From Lachnospiraceae bacterium (GTDB taxonomy: Bacteria > Bacillota > Clostridia > Lachnospirales > Lachnospiraceae): 62,645 nucleotides of DNA. A program made the position numbers and the translations under genes. Below are positions 8,624 through 17,738 of this stretch, piece by piece. The stretch is from positions 1-62,645 of the forward strand of contig CAJTCH010000029.1 of NCBI GenBank assembly GCA_910574715.1, given 5' to 3'. The number at the start of each line of letters is the position of its first letter. Position 1 is the stretch's first letter. Under the pieces are notes generated by a model. It searched no databases, was not told the DNA's origin, and saw only the letters and a program-made list of their open reading frames with translations.

Positions 8624-9433
8624 ATGAGAACAGCATTATCAATCGCTGGGACAGACCCTAGCGGAGGCGCCGGGATTCAGGCCGATCTGAAAACGATGAC
8701 CATGAACGGTGTTTTCGCCATGAGCGCCATTACGGCGCTGGTAGCGCAGAATACCACCGGTGTAAGAGAAATTGTAGAGATGACGCCCGATTTTCTCGGA
8801 CAGCAGATTGACGCGGTATTTGAGGACATCCCGCCCGATGCGGTGAAGATCGGTATGGTGGCCTCCTGCGGATTGATTGAGAAGATTGCCAAGCGGCTGC
8901 GCTTCTATCAGGCGGGGAACGTTGTGGTGGACCCGGTAATGGTGGCTACCAGCGGCGACCGGCTGATTTCCGAAGTGGCGGTGGATACACTGAAAACCTG
9001 CCTGCTCCCCCTGGCGGCTGTGGCTACGCCCAATATCCCGGAGGCAGAGATCCTGTCTGGCATGGCCATTCAAAGCCAGGAGGATATTGAAGCCGCGGCC
9101 AGACAGATCAGCGGCGCCTATGGATGCGCGGTCCTGCTCAAGGGCGGGCACAACATCAACGACGCCAATGACTACCTCTATGCGGATGGCGCGGGGACAT
9201 GGTTCTACGGAACTCACATTGATAATTCCAATACCCATGGAACCGGCTGTACGTTGTCCAGCGCCATAGCGGCAAATCTGGCCAAGGGATTTGACCTGCC
9301 CACATCCATCCGGCGGTCCAAAGAATACATCTCCGGCGCGCTTAATGCCATGCTGAACCTGGGGAAGGGCCGAGGACCCATGCAGCACAATTTCAATCTG
9401 ACCGGTGAATACGCAAAGGAGGCAGAGTCATGA
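8624..9433 (+). CDS. thiD: Hydroxymethylpyrimidine/phosphomethylpyrimidine kinase
   Basis: 269 aa ribokinase-fold kinase that phosphorylates HMP twice. Signatures: SIAGTDPSGGAGIQADLKT at the N terminus, VVVDPVMVATSG, LLKGGH and the anion-hole/catalytic HGTGCTLSSAIA. AAAGGAGAG precedes the ATG. A 94-bp gap separates it from the HAD gene; I see no clear terminator there, so it is probably the same transcript. Overlaps tenA by 4 bp. Confidence 0.97.
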   Translation: MRTALSIAGTDPSGGAGIQADLKTMTMNGVFAMSAITALVAQNTTGVREIVEMTPDFLGQQIDAVFEDIPPDAVKIGMVASCGLIEKIAKRLRFYQAGNVVVDPVMVATSGDRLISEVAVDTLKTCLLPLAAVATPNIPEAEILSGMAIQSQEDIEAAARQISGAYGCAVLLKGGHNINDANDYLYADGAGTWFYGTHIDNSNTHGTGCTLSSAIAANLAKGFDLPTSIRRSKEYISGALNAMLNLGKGRGPMQHNFNLTGEYAKEAES

Positions 9434-10104
9434 AAACAACCATAAAGACAACAGAACGGCTTTTATCCGCAACAAAAGACATTTGGGCGGCTTACAATGA
9501 GAATCCCTTTGTGAAGGGTATCCAGGACGGTACTTTGGAGCAGGCGAAGTTTAAGTATTACATCATTCAGGATTACCTTTATCTGGAGGAGTATGCGAAG
9601 GTGTTCGCCCTGGGCATTGCCAAGGCAAAAAGCCCCGAAACCATTCAGCTTTTCTCCAGGTATGTGACCCTGCTGACCGAGGGAGAGATGGATATCCATC
9701 GGGGCTATATGGGTAAGTTCTCAGTTTCACGGGAGGAACTGGAGGCAACGCCCCGGTCGCTGGACAATCTTTCCTATACGTCCTATATGCTCCGGGTGGC
9801 TTATGAAGAGGGGGAGGCGGAGATTCTGGCCGCTATCCTGTCCTGTGCCTACAGCTATGAGGTGATTGCCAAAAAGATTGTAGAGAACAATCCGTCGGCA
9901 CAGGATCATCCATTCTACGGCGATTGGGTCAGAGGCTACGCTGATCCCCATTACGGCGAAGCGAACGTCCTGCTGCTGGAAATGACAGACCGGCTGACCC
10001 TGCACTATACCGAACAGCAGGTGCGGCATCTGGAAGATATTTTTGTGGCCTGTTCCCGCTACGAGCTGGCTTTCTGGGAGATGGCCTGGAACATGAGCAA
10101 ATAG
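9430..10104 (+). CDS. tenA: Thiaminase II / aminopyrimidine aminohydrolase
   Basis: 224 aa. TenA hydrolyses aminopyrimidine products of thiamine breakdown to HMP, feeding thiD. The catalytic Cys is in ILSCAYSYEVIAKKI and the catalytic Glu in RYELAFWEMAW near the C terminus. The ATG overlaps thiD. With thiM, thiE and thiD but no thiC or thiG, the operon points to growth on salvaged thiamine fragments; the absence applies only to this window. Confidence 0.95.
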   Translation: MKTTIKTTERLLSATKDIWAAYNENPFVKGIQDGTLEQAKFKYYIIQDYLYLEEYAKVFALGIAKAKSPETIQLFSRYVTLLTEGEMDIHRGYMGKFSVSREELEATPRSLDNLSYTSYMLRVAYEEGEAEILAAILSCAYSYEVIAKKIVENNPSAQDHPFYGDWVRGYADPHYGEANVLLLEMTDRLTLHYTEQQVRHLEDIFVACSRYELAFWEMAWNMSK

Positions 10105-10108
10105 GGCG

Positions 10109-10516
10109 CTAATTGTTGTGATAATGGAGCCTGCCGCTGTCTGTCTCTATAAACCGGATGTCATATATTTCCCCTAGTTGTGCGGGATAGGATTCCATAA
10201 TTTCACCGTTATACTGGATGCTGATGATATCCCCAACCTTTGGAGTGGGGGATTTTGGCATATATTCTATAGGAATTGAAATGCGGTCAGAGGATGATAA
10301 TTCAGCAGAGCCCTCTACAGGTTCGACCAGTAAGGAATGCTCGTCGGCTTCTATAATGGCAGCCGAAAAAGAAGCCGAATGCTTTTTGTCATCCGCTGAA
10401 GCTGCAGGATTACTGCTGTCTTCCTTTAAATTCCTGGAAAAGAGTATAAATACGGTAAGGCATATTATGGCGGCTGCGGTTATTATCCAGAATGTAGGTT
10501 TTTTGTAGTATGGCAT
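10109..10516 (-). CDS. Small membrane-anchored protein, unknown function
   Basis: 135 aa. One N-terminal transmembrane segment (residues 8-27), a low-complexity linker, then a small beta-rich domain (about 48-130: AAIIEADEHSLLVEPVEG to EIYDIRFIE) resembling the DUF3221-type fold found in small cell-envelope proteins. It sits 26 bp downstream of the sensor kinase gene on the same strand, so it is probably the third gene of that operon. It ends 4 bp from the convergent tenA gene. Function is not known. Confidence 0.7.
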   Translation of the reverse strand: MPYYKKPTFWIITAAAIICLTVFILFSRNLKEDSSNPAASADDKKHSASFSAAIIEADEHSLLVEPVEGSAELSSSDRISIPIEYMPKSPTPKVGDIISIQYNGEIMESYPAQLGEIYDIRFIETDSGRLHYHNN

Positions 10517-10542
10517 GTGTTTGATCCTCCTGTCATTTTTGA

Positions 10543-11829
10543 TTATATCTGCAAATAGAAAGTACTTCCGCCGCCGTCTGTATCCTGCACGCCAAGCTTT
10601 AATCCCTGGATTTTTGCAAGGGTAATGGCAATGGACAGGCCAAGTCCGAAATGGTCTTTTTTATTTCGGGATTTATCACTTTTATAAAAGCGGTCGAAGA
10701 TAAATTCTTTTTCCTCGTCAGGGATTCCGGGGCCATGGTCCACGACGAAAACCAGTGTATGGGGATGGCAGTGTTCAGCCCTAAGAAGGATTTTTCTTGA
10801 AGGCCGCGTCAGAGAATATGCGATGGCGTTATCGAGCAGGATGGTCAAAATCTGTCGGCATAGTTCGGGGTCTGCTGATACTGGCGGAAGCGGCTCCTCT
10901 GGCAGGCGTAACTGCAGGGTTCCGTTTTTGGACAGGCAGAGCGGTTCGTAAAGCTCCAAAAGGCTTAGGAGGAGATCGTCTATTTCAAATTTCCGTTTTC
11001 TTACAGCCCATTCCCTCTGTTCGGCAGAAGCAAGGAGCAGAAGATTTTTAATCAGGGCGCTTCCCCTGCGGCATTCGTTTTTAATAACAGAAAGCAGACG
11101 GGTATCCTCTGCTGAATGGGAAGAGACTGCATCTGCGGTCATTTGGATGACTGCAATCGGAGAACGAAGCTCATGGGAGGCTGCGGCTACAAAATCCTGC
11201 TGCTTTTGGTATGTTTCTTCCAGAGGGCGCAGGGAACGGCGGACGAACCAGCGGCCGCTCAGAAAGAGGAGCAGGATTCCAAACAGGTCGATAAATAAAT
11301 AGAAACATCCGGTTTTCAGGGATTTCTTCCTGCTGTCAGAGATGTCCTGCAGCAGGGTGAGCTTTTTATATCCGGCAGGGGTCTGGAGGACAAGGATATT
11401 CCCAAGATAGACATCCCGGCTGTCGCCATGGATTTGAAATATGGAGGTCTGCAACATGTTTGAGGAGATAGGGTAGGAATCTGTGAAAATGCCTTCCTTG
11501 TCCGCAGCTTTTTCTGCATATGAAAGAAGAATCTCCCGTCTCGTATCCGGTCTGTATGAACCAGGAAAGAAAAGGGGCGAGTTGTTTTCTTCTATATGAA
11601 TGATGAGCTGGTTTTTCTCCTCCATCTGTGCCAGAAACAGATCCGTAAAGTGGGAATTACCCTGAAGCTGGAACATCAGAGTAAAAAGATGTTTTTGGAA
11701 CAGTGATTCCTGGCGGTTTTCCTGTGAGGTAAAGTAGAAAAGAAATGTTATGGACAGGATAAAAGTTATGATCAGCCCGGTACTTAAGGTATAAAGAAAA
11801 ACTAATTTTCTCTGTAGTTTAGGAAACAT
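10543..11829 (-). CDS. Sensor histidine kinase (HisKA type)
   Basis: 428 aa. Two transmembrane segments (residues about 7-31 and 160-182) bracket an extracellular region. The H box is AAASHELRSPIAVIQ, the N box ILLDNAIAYS, and the G boxes are DHGPGIPDEE and GLGLSIAITLAKI. I use the ATG at 11829, which has GGAGG five bases upstream and overlaps the regulator gene by 11 bp; a longer frame to 11871 lacks such a site. It partners the response regulator directly upstream. Confidence 0.93.
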   Translation of the reverse strand: MFPKLQRKLVFLYTLSTGLIITFILSITFLFYFTSQENRQESLFQKHLFTLMFQLQGNSHFTDLFLAQMEEKNQLIIHIEENNSPLFFPGSYRPDTRREILLSYAEKAADKEGIFTDSYPISSNMLQTSIFQIHGDSRDVYLGNILVLQTPAGYKKLTLLQDISDSRKKSLKTGCFYLFIDLFGILLLFLSGRWFVRRSLRPLEETYQKQQDFVAAASHELRSPIAVIQMTADAVSSHSAEDTRLLSVIKNECRRGSALIKNLLLLASAEQREWAVRKRKFEIDDLLLSLLELYEPLCLSKNGTLQLRLPEEPLPPVSADPELCRQILTILLDNAIAYSLTRPSRKILLRAEHCHPHTLVFVVDHGPGIPDEEKEFIFDRFYKSDKSRNKKDHFGLGLSIAITLAKIQGLKLGVQDTDGGGSTFYLQI

Positions 11830-12502
11830 TGCCGTCCTCCAATCGGTATCCCATGCCATGTACTGTGGCAATATTTGCGCAGCTCCCTAAAGAGCGCAGG
11901 TGTTTTCTGAGGAAATAAATATATGTATCAAGATTGCCGTCTTCTACGGCGCTTTCCGAACCCCAGACACGCAGGAAGATCTGTTCCCTTGTCAGGGTCT
12001 TTCCCGGATTGCGTAAGAAGAATTCCATGAGGAGAGCCTTTTGTTTGGAAAGGCGTTGCTCTTTTTCGTTGCAGGTCAGAATCCTGGCCTCCATATCGAA
12101 CTGGATATCCAGAAAGGATAGACAGGTCTGGTCTGAAAATGCAAGGGGCCTTCTGGAGAGGGCGCGGATACGCGCAAGGAGCTCCTCTATGGCGTAGGGT
12201 TTTACCAGATAGTCGTCTGCCCCGCAGTCCAGGCCGGCAATCCGGTCGTCTACAGAACTCAGTGCAGTTGTCAGGATGATGGGTATGCTGATGTGATTCT
12301 GGCGGATGGCTTTCAGGATGGCCAGTCCGTCGAGCTCCGGCAGCATGCGGTCCAAAAGAATTAGGTCGTAAGCGCCGGACATGGCAAGATAGATCGCCTC
12401 ACTTCCGGCGTGGCAGCAGTCAACAGTATGTTTTTTGGCAGAAAGCTGTAATTTTAAGGCGCTGCATAATTCTCTGTCGTCTTCTACAATTAAAATACGC
12501 AT
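11819..12502 (-). CDS. OmpR-family response regulator
   Basis: 227 aa. Receiver domain with acidic pocket EDD, phospho-acceptor in LILLDRMLPELDG (D51) and KPYAIEELLARI, then a winged-helix DNA-binding domain ending in ATVHGMGYRLE. First gene of a regulator-kinase-small membrane protein operon. Eleven-bp direct repeats of TTTAGAG upstream of the divergent lipoprotein gene (12698-12715) are candidate binding sites. Confidence 0.95.
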   Translation of the reverse strand: MRILIVEDDRELCSALKLQLSAKKHTVDCCHAGSEAIYLAMSGAYDLILLDRMLPELDGLAILKAIRQNHISIPIILTTALSSVDDRIAGLDCGADDYLVKPYAIEELLARIRALSRRPLAFSDQTCLSFLDIQFDMEARILTCNEKEQRLSKQKALLMEFFLRNPGKTLTREQIFLRVWGSESAVEDGNLDTYIYFLRKHLRSLGSCANIATVHGMGYRLEDGNVS

Positions 12503-12697
12503 CTTTCACACTCCTTACTTTGAATCATATAAATCACAATGCGATTCTATCATCAGGGCAGACTGCGGACAATAACCTCGTTCTCTTTTGCAAAATGAAG
12601 GGCCGTTTTTGTATTTTATAAATCTTTTCATGTTTGGTGGGAGGGGATGGGGCGAGGATAAAAGATTGGATTTTAATTTCACAAAAATTTTAGCAGC

Positions 12698-12735
12698 TTT
12701 AGAGTTTTTTTAGAGAATGGATTGGTAGGATATAT
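12698..12735 (+). promoter_or_regulatory. Candidate response-regulator site before lipoprotein gene
   Basis: TTTAGAG occurs at 12698 and 12709, an 11-bp period, upstream of a TATATAT box near 12731. The repeats cover the -35 area, as expected for an OmpR-type activator. The adjacent two-component system (10543-12502) is the likely binder. The rest of 12503-12697 shows no gene. Confidence 0.45.
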
Positions 12736-12769
12736 ATGACAAATATTTTAGAAAGGCAGGATTTTAGAG

Positions 12770-13315
12770 ATGGCAAATGAAGGAAAGAACAGAAACCGAA
12801 GATTATGCGTCATGGCAGTTGCAGCCCTTCTGGCGCTGCTGCTTGTGGCATGCGGAAGCGGAAAGGAAGACAGCACGAAAGATACAGATACACAGGGAGC
12901 TTCAAAACCGGAAAAGAAGACGGAAGATACACAGGCAGGGCAGACGCCGGACAGTGACAATCCAGAGATAGCCGGGGAGACGGAAAGCACAGGCACACCG
13001 ATAAACGGGCTGTCAGTAGAAATAGGAGAAGTTTTAGAAGGCTCTTTTACGGGAAAGGAGATTCAGACAGACGACCAGGGAGATGCGGGGCAGGTTGCGG
13101 TGCTTGATCCGGAGGAAGCGAAACAGTTGGAGATTATATTTACAGAACAGACCACCTTTACGGTGCGCTCATCTACGGATATGGGGGCAACGCATACAGA
13201 TACACCGGGCAGCAGCGCTGATTTGGTAAGCGGCAGGTCGGCAGAAGTATCAGGTACGAGGGATGGCGATACCATACATGCTTCTTCCGTAATGATTATG
13301 GATTTTGGTAATTGA
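12770..13315 (+). CDS. Secreted lipoprotein, unknown function
   Basis: 181 aa. A basic N terminus and hydrophobic stretch end in a lipobox LLVAC (Cys about residue 28), so it is lipid-anchored outside the membrane. Residues 30-75 are a Thr/Asp/Glu-rich linker; the C-terminal domain (about 80-180) is a small beta-rich module with GRSAEVSGTRDGDTIHASSVMI, like proteins that bind ligands in the wall. AAAGGCAGG precedes the ATG by about 13 nt. It is divergent from, and probably controlled by, the neighbouring two-component system. It ends before a strong terminator. Confidence 0.8.
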   Translation: MANEGKNRNRRLCVMAVAALLALLLVACGSGKEDSTKDTDTQGASKPEKKTEDTQAGQTPDSDNPEIAGETESTGTPINGLSVEIGEVLEGSFTGKEIQTDDQGDAGQVAVLDPEEAKQLEIIFTEQTTFTVRSSTDMGATHTDTPGSSADLVSGRSAEVSGTRDGDTIHASSVMIMDFGN

Positions 13316-13373
13316 GCAGATGAGCTGTTTTATATTGGCAGGATGGAGTGGATGTACATAATATGAGATGGTA

Positions 13374-13423
13374 CTAAAAAGGGCTCGCCGGGAAACAAAT
13401 CATTTTCCGGCAGGGCCCTTTTT
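13374..13423 (+). terminator. Rho-independent terminator
   Basis: AAAAAGGGC...GCCGG on the left pairs with CCGGC...GCCCTTTTT on the right, with symmetric A and T runs, so it may work in both directions. Closes the lipoprotein gene. Confidence 0.85.
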
Positions 13424-13690
13424 AGCATCCTCTTGGTTACAGGGGAGGAATCGAGGCAGATGTGGAGGAGCCAGAGTCAGGGGCGGTGGTGAATGTAAAA
13501 TGCTGTGAGATGATGGAAACCTCAAAAAAACCTTAACAAAGGGCGGAAAAGTAGTTTTGTTCTTGGAAGTCTTTTTGAGGAAAAATGTGTATAGTGGTAG
13601 ATAGCATTTATGACCTGCCTGCTTTCAGCAAGCTGGCGTGCAGCTGTTCATAAACTGCGCATTATGTATGTATGAAGGGAGATTATGTGA
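13424..13690. other. Leader/promoter region of the solute-binding cassette
   Basis: No gene. An inverted repeat CCTCAAAAA (13520-13528) / TTTTTGAGG (13572-13580) lies upstream of a TATAGT-like -10 near 13590; it could be an operator, but I cannot assign a regulator. Confidence 0.3.
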
Positions 13691-15940
13691 ATGAAAATGG
13701 GAAGGCATGGAAGATACGTAAAGCGTACGGCGGCATTTTTGTTATCTGCCGTATTGGCAGCAGGTTTATTATCCGGCTGCGGCAAGGGAAAAACGGAAGA
13801 ACAGAATAAAGAGAATACTTCTGTGAAGGGCCGTTATGTGGAGAATGATATGGAACTGCCGATACAGGAGGGGGAGAAGATCCTGAACATGGCAAAGTCA
13901 AAGGATGGAAACCCGGTTCTATTTTCAGAGGCAGAAGATACGAAGGTATTCCGTTATGAATATAAGGAAGGGAACTGGGAACAGACCCCGCTGGACTGGA
14001 TTGGCCAGCTTTACGGAGGGCAGAACCTCCGCCTGCAGGAGATACAGGAAACAAAAGAGGGGGCACAGATTGCAAGAAGTACGGACGAAGAGATGCTTAC
14101 GCATATTGCAAAAAGTGAGGACGGACAGACAGGTGCTGAGCAGTCCATTCCTTATCTTAGCCAGCAGGGCGATAACGGATACCCTGCGGTGACCAATCTT
14201 CAGGTTGACGGGGCAGGGAACTACTGGCTGAGTGACATGTACCAGTCAAAAGTGGTAGTGATCGACGCATCTTCGATGGAGGTCATGCAGGAGCTTAACA
14301 GTGTAGAAGGCAGTTCCAGTGAGCAGAGGATGCTTTTTGCGGCGGAAAACGGGGATATGGCAGCAAATACGGAGGATGGCGTGGTTACGGTCTATGATTC
14401 CGGGGCAGCAGAGAAGGGCACGATGAAGATTGACCAGCAGGAAGGGATCATGATGTGCGGTAATGAAGAAAACTGGTACATCATTTCCGGAGAAGGTATC
14501 ATGCGGATGGTATTGGGCAATGAGGTTGGAGAAGTAATCCTGGATGGCACGATGGCGTCAATGGGCTCTTCTTTGAACCGTATAGCGGGATTCATAAAAG
14601 GGCAGGAGGATGATTTCTATGTCCTCTACAGCCAGCCAAAAGCGTCAACGTGGAGCCTTATGCATTATGTGTATGACGCCGAGGCAATGGCGGTTCCCGA
14701 GAATACGCTGAGGGTATTCGGCCTTTCGGAAAATGCGACGGTAGAGGATGCGCTTCTCGGATTCCAGAAGGCACATCCGGATGTTAAAGTAGAATTCCTG
14801 ACTTCGGGGAAAGAGGAAGGGATTACCATGGACGATATCCGTACCCTGAACACAGAGCTGCTTGGAGGAAACGGGGCGGATGTACTTCTGTTAGACGGCC
14901 TCTCGGCAGAGTCGTATATTGAGAAAGGAATCCTGGCTGACCTGACAGACCTGGCAGATGAGCTGACAGCGCAGGAGACGTACCTGGAATCCATATTGAA
15001 AAGCACAGCGCAGAAGGACGGAAAGATATACGGAATGCCGGTGAAATTCAGCATGCCGGTTATATACGGAGATGAAAATACAAAGGCAGCGCTGTCATCC
15101 CTTGACAGCCTGAAATCCTACTTGGAAGAGCATCCCCAGGCAAGCATATTTGGAATTGCGCAGAGGGATTATATCCGTGATTTCTTATTTCAGATGTATC
15201 AGGATGAGGTTATTAATAAGGACGGCAAGGTTGACCAGGAGAAGCTGGCAGATCTGCTGGAGATAGAAGTTAAGATTGCGGCAAATGCGCGGGCGGAGAT
15301 ATTCGACGAGGACGGGTCGGCCCAGATGGATATGGGAACGGCGGCAAAGATTTTCCAGCAGGATATGTTCAGCAACGGAGGAAGCGCAGCCATTATCGAC
15401 CATCCGGACAGCGTCGCCACCAGTAAGATTGCAAGCGTGACGGATATGATGACCCCGTATACGCTTATGCGTCAGATGAGTCTTTCACCGGATACACTGG
15501 ATGGGCTTTATATACCGAAAGGTATCATAGGAATTAATAAAGACACAAAGCAGAAGGACATCGCAGAGGAATTTGTGAAGTATCTGTTTTCGCCGGAAGT
15601 ACAGGGCAAGCCAGTAGGAGACGGATTGTCGGTATTGGAATCCGGAATGGGAATCCTCAAGGAGGAGCTGGCAAGTGAATATGCAACAGGGCTTGTGACC
15701 ATGTCAAGCTGGAAGTTTGAAGGCGAGGAAGAGATTGTGCTGGATGTAAGCTACCCGACAGAAGAGGAGGTCGATGGCCTGATTGCCATTTGCCGCACAT
15801 TAGAGAAGCCGGCTACACAGGACTGTGTCATCTGGAATATTTATCAGACAGAGGCAGATGAATGTCTGGGAGGAAATGTTGATGCAAAAACGGCAGCAAA
15901 AAACATCGCACAGAAAGTGGATACGTACCTTGCGGAATAA
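13691..15940 (+). CDS. Large solute-binding lipoprotein of an ABC importer-like cassette
   Basis: 749 aa, far longer than the usual 400-450 aa of family 1 solute-binding proteins. A signal peptide ends in a lipobox LLSGC. Residues about 40-345 are beta-rich with repeated units such as NLQVDGAGNYWLSDMYQSKV, suggesting a propeller-like extracellular domain. The solute-binding domain follows (about 350-749; ADVLLLDGLSAESYIEKGILADL, KIYGMPVKFSMPVIYG). The fusion of a propeller-like part to a binding protein is unusual. Two permease genes follow, the first starting inside this gene. Confidence 0.87.
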   Translation: MKMGRHGRYVKRTAAFLLSAVLAAGLLSGCGKGKTEEQNKENTSVKGRYVENDMELPIQEGEKILNMAKSKDGNPVLFSEAEDTKVFRYEYKEGNWEQTPLDWIGQLYGGQNLRLQEIQETKEGAQIARSTDEEMLTHIAKSEDGQTGAEQSIPYLSQQGDNGYPAVTNLQVDGAGNYWLSDMYQSKVVVIDASSMEVMQELNSVEGSSSEQRMLFAAENGDMAANTEDGVVTVYDSGAAEKGTMKIDQQEGIMMCGNEENWYIISGEGIMRMVLGNEVGEVILDGTMASMGSSLNRIAGFIKGQEDDFYVLYSQPKASTWSLMHYVYDAEAMAVPENTLRVFGLSENATVEDALLGFQKAHPDVKVEFLTSGKEEGITMDDIRTLNTELLGGNGADVLLLDGLSAESYIEKGILADLTDLADELTAQETYLESILKSTAQKDGKIYGMPVKFSMPVIYGDENTKAALSSLDSLKSYLEEHPQASIFGIAQRDYIRDFLFQMYQDEVINKDGKVDQEKLADLLEIEVKIAANARAEIFDEDGSAQMDMGTAAKIFQQDMFSNGGSAAIIDHPDSVATSKIASVTDMMTPYTLMRQMSLSPDTLDGLYIPKGIIGINKDTKQKDIAEEFVKYLFSPEVQGKPVGDGLSVLESGMGILKEELASEYATGLVTMSSWKFEGEEEIVLDVSYPTEEEVDGLIAICRTLEKPATQDCVIWNIYQTEADECLGGNVDAKTAAKNIAQKVDTYLAE

Positions 15941-16817
15941 AAAGAGATCGGAAAGACAAGGAAGGGAGGTCAGGAACGGATACCTGTTCCTGCTCCCAAG
16001 CCTCCTGGGGACGGGGGGCTTCGTGCTCATTCCATTTATGGATGTTGTCAAAAGGTCTTTTCAGCAGGCAGTAGGCAGCGGATTTGTGGGCATGGAAAAC
16101 TACCGGATGGTGGTGGAGAATGAGGCGTTTCGTTTGGCAGCAGGGAATACGGCGAGATTCATGGCGGTCTGCCTTCCCCTGCTTCTGGTCCTGTCGCTTG
16201 GCACAGCGGTTTTAGTAGGCCATGTGACAAAGTTCCAGAGATGGATGAAGACAGGGTTCCTTCTTCCGATGGCGATTCCGGCGGCATCTGTAGTGGTTTT
16301 CTTTCAGATGGTATTTGATGAAAAAGGATGGCTTGGGCAGCTTGTAGGAATATTCGGGATTACTGGACGTGACTGGCTTGCGTCTGACTCGGCGTTCTGG
16401 ATACTGGTTGCCTGTTATATATGGAAGAATCTTGGCTATGACATGATACTCTGGCTCGCGGGGCTTGGCGCGATTCCAGAGGAGCAGTATGAGGCGGCAA
16501 GGGTACAGGGGGCGGGAGAATGGGCCTGTTTCTGGTATATTACCCTGCCGCAGTTAAAAGAAACAACATTTGTAACGGGGCTCCTTTCGTTTGTAAACGC
16601 ATTCCGGGTATTCCGGGAGGCGTATCTGCTGGCGGGAGACTATCCCCATGAGAGTATTTATATGCTGCAGCATCTTTTCAACAACTGGTTTGTGAATCTG
16701 GATATTCAGAAGATGACGGCGGCGGCTGTGATGTTAGTCATTCTGACAGGAGGGATACTGGGTGCGGAAGAATGGTGGAAAAATCATACAAAGAAAATTG
16801 AAGAGCGGAGGATATAA
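15882..16817 (+). CDS. MalF-type ABC permease
   Basis: About 311 aa with six transmembrane segments. The EAA loop that docks the ATPase is YEAARVQGAGEWACFWYITLP. The frame is open further upstream, but ATG 15882 has GGGAGG seven bases before it, giving a 59-bp overlap with the binding-protein gene. It should form a heterodimer with the next gene product. No MalK-like ATPase gene is in the cassette, so the energising subunit must come from elsewhere, or the complex has another role. Confidence 0.88.
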   Translation: MQKRQQKTSHRKWIRTLRNKKRSERQGREVRNGYLFLLPSLLGTGGFVLIPFMDVVKRSFQQAVGSGFVGMENYRMVVENEAFRLAAGNTARFMAVCLPLLLVLSLGTAVLVGHVTKFQRWMKTGFLLPMAIPAASVVVFFQMVFDEKGWLGQLVGIFGITGRDWLASDSAFWILVACYIWKNLGYDMILWLAGLGAIPEEQYEAARVQGAGEWACFWYITLPQLKETTFVTGLLSFVNAFRVFREAYLLAGDYPHESIYMLQHLFNNWFVNLDIQKMTAAAVMLVILTGGILGAEEWWKNHTKKIEERRI

Positions 16818-16818
16818 A

Positions 16819-17661
16819 GTGCTGGTGCAGTGGGCTCTTAGGGTGTTCCTTCTGATTGTCCTTGCGGTTATGGTATTTCCGCTCTTTATGCTTACTGCAA
16901 ATTCTCTGATGGGAAGACAGGAACTTCTGGAAACATGCGGCGCGGTGCTTGCAGATTATGGGGAAAGTGCAAAACTGCGTGTTTTCCCCATGTACCCGAC
17001 ATTGCGCGCGTATGTCCGCCTTTTGCTGGATTCGCCGGAGTATTTTACCGCTTTCTGGAATTCCATGATACAGACCATCCTGGTGCTGGCAGGGCAGCTC
17101 CTTGCAGCGGTGCCTGCGGCATGGGCATTTGCCCAGTTCCGTTTTCCGGGGAAAAAGGTGCTGTGGTTTCTTTATATGCTTCTGATGATCCTGCCGTTTC
17201 AGGTAACAATGGTATCTGGGTATCTGGTCCTGAATACGATGGACTTAATGGACACCCGTGCGGCGGTGATCCTGCCGGGTATTTTCTCCACACTGCCGGT
17301 ATTTATCCTGCAGAAGACCTTTGCAGGTATTCCGAAGGAACTGCTGGAGGCGGCAAAGATTGACGGCGCCGGGGACTTAAGGATATTTGTATCTATGGGC
17401 ATACCGCTGGGGATGCCAGGTATTTTCTCTATCCTGATACTGGGATTTCTGGAATACTGGAATACAATCGAACAGCCAATGACATACCTTAAGACAGAGG
17501 CGCTGTGGCCCCTGTCGCTTTATCTGCCGCAGATGGTAAATACGGAGATTGCGGCAGCTTTTGCGGCATCCATCATAACACTGCTTCCGGCGCTGCTTTT
17601 GTTCTTCTATGGCCAGGACAGCCTGGAACAGGGGATTGTGGCATCCGGGGTGAAGGCTTAA
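16819..17661 (+). CDS. MalG-type ABC permease
   Basis: About 280 aa with six transmembrane segments. The EAA motif is LLEAAKIDGAGDLRIFVSMGIPLGMPG. I use GTG 16819, which has GGAGG at ideal spacing and follows the previous stop by one base; an alternative GTG at 16762 with AGGAGG also exists and would overlap the MalF-type gene. Pairs with the preceding permease as the membrane pore of a sugar-type ABC system. Confidence 0.87.
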   Translation: MLVQWALRVFLLIVLAVMVFPLFMLTANSLMGRQELLETCGAVLADYGESAKLRVFPMYPTLRAYVRLLLDSPEYFTAFWNSMIQTILVLAGQLLAAVPAAWAFAQFRFPGKKVLWFLYMLLMILPFQVTMVSGYLVLNTMDLMDTRAAVILPGIFSTLPVFILQKTFAGIPKELLEAAKIDGAGDLRIFVSMGIPLGMPGIFSILILGFLEYWNTIEQPMTYLKTEALWPLSLYLPQMVNTEIAAAFAASIITLLPALLLFFYGQDSLEQGIVASGVKA

Positions 17662-17738
17662 CCACTTTTTACAGGGATATGTATGGGTTCGCTTGTCTGT
17701 CAACGAGACAAGACACTAATTATGGAAGGATTGACGAA

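Noticed and set aside
12589..12635. A single TGCAAAATG near the divergent regulator/lipoprotein genes, possibly a fifth LytTR-type site
   Set aside because: No partner repeat 21 bp away and no -10-like hexamer at +43.
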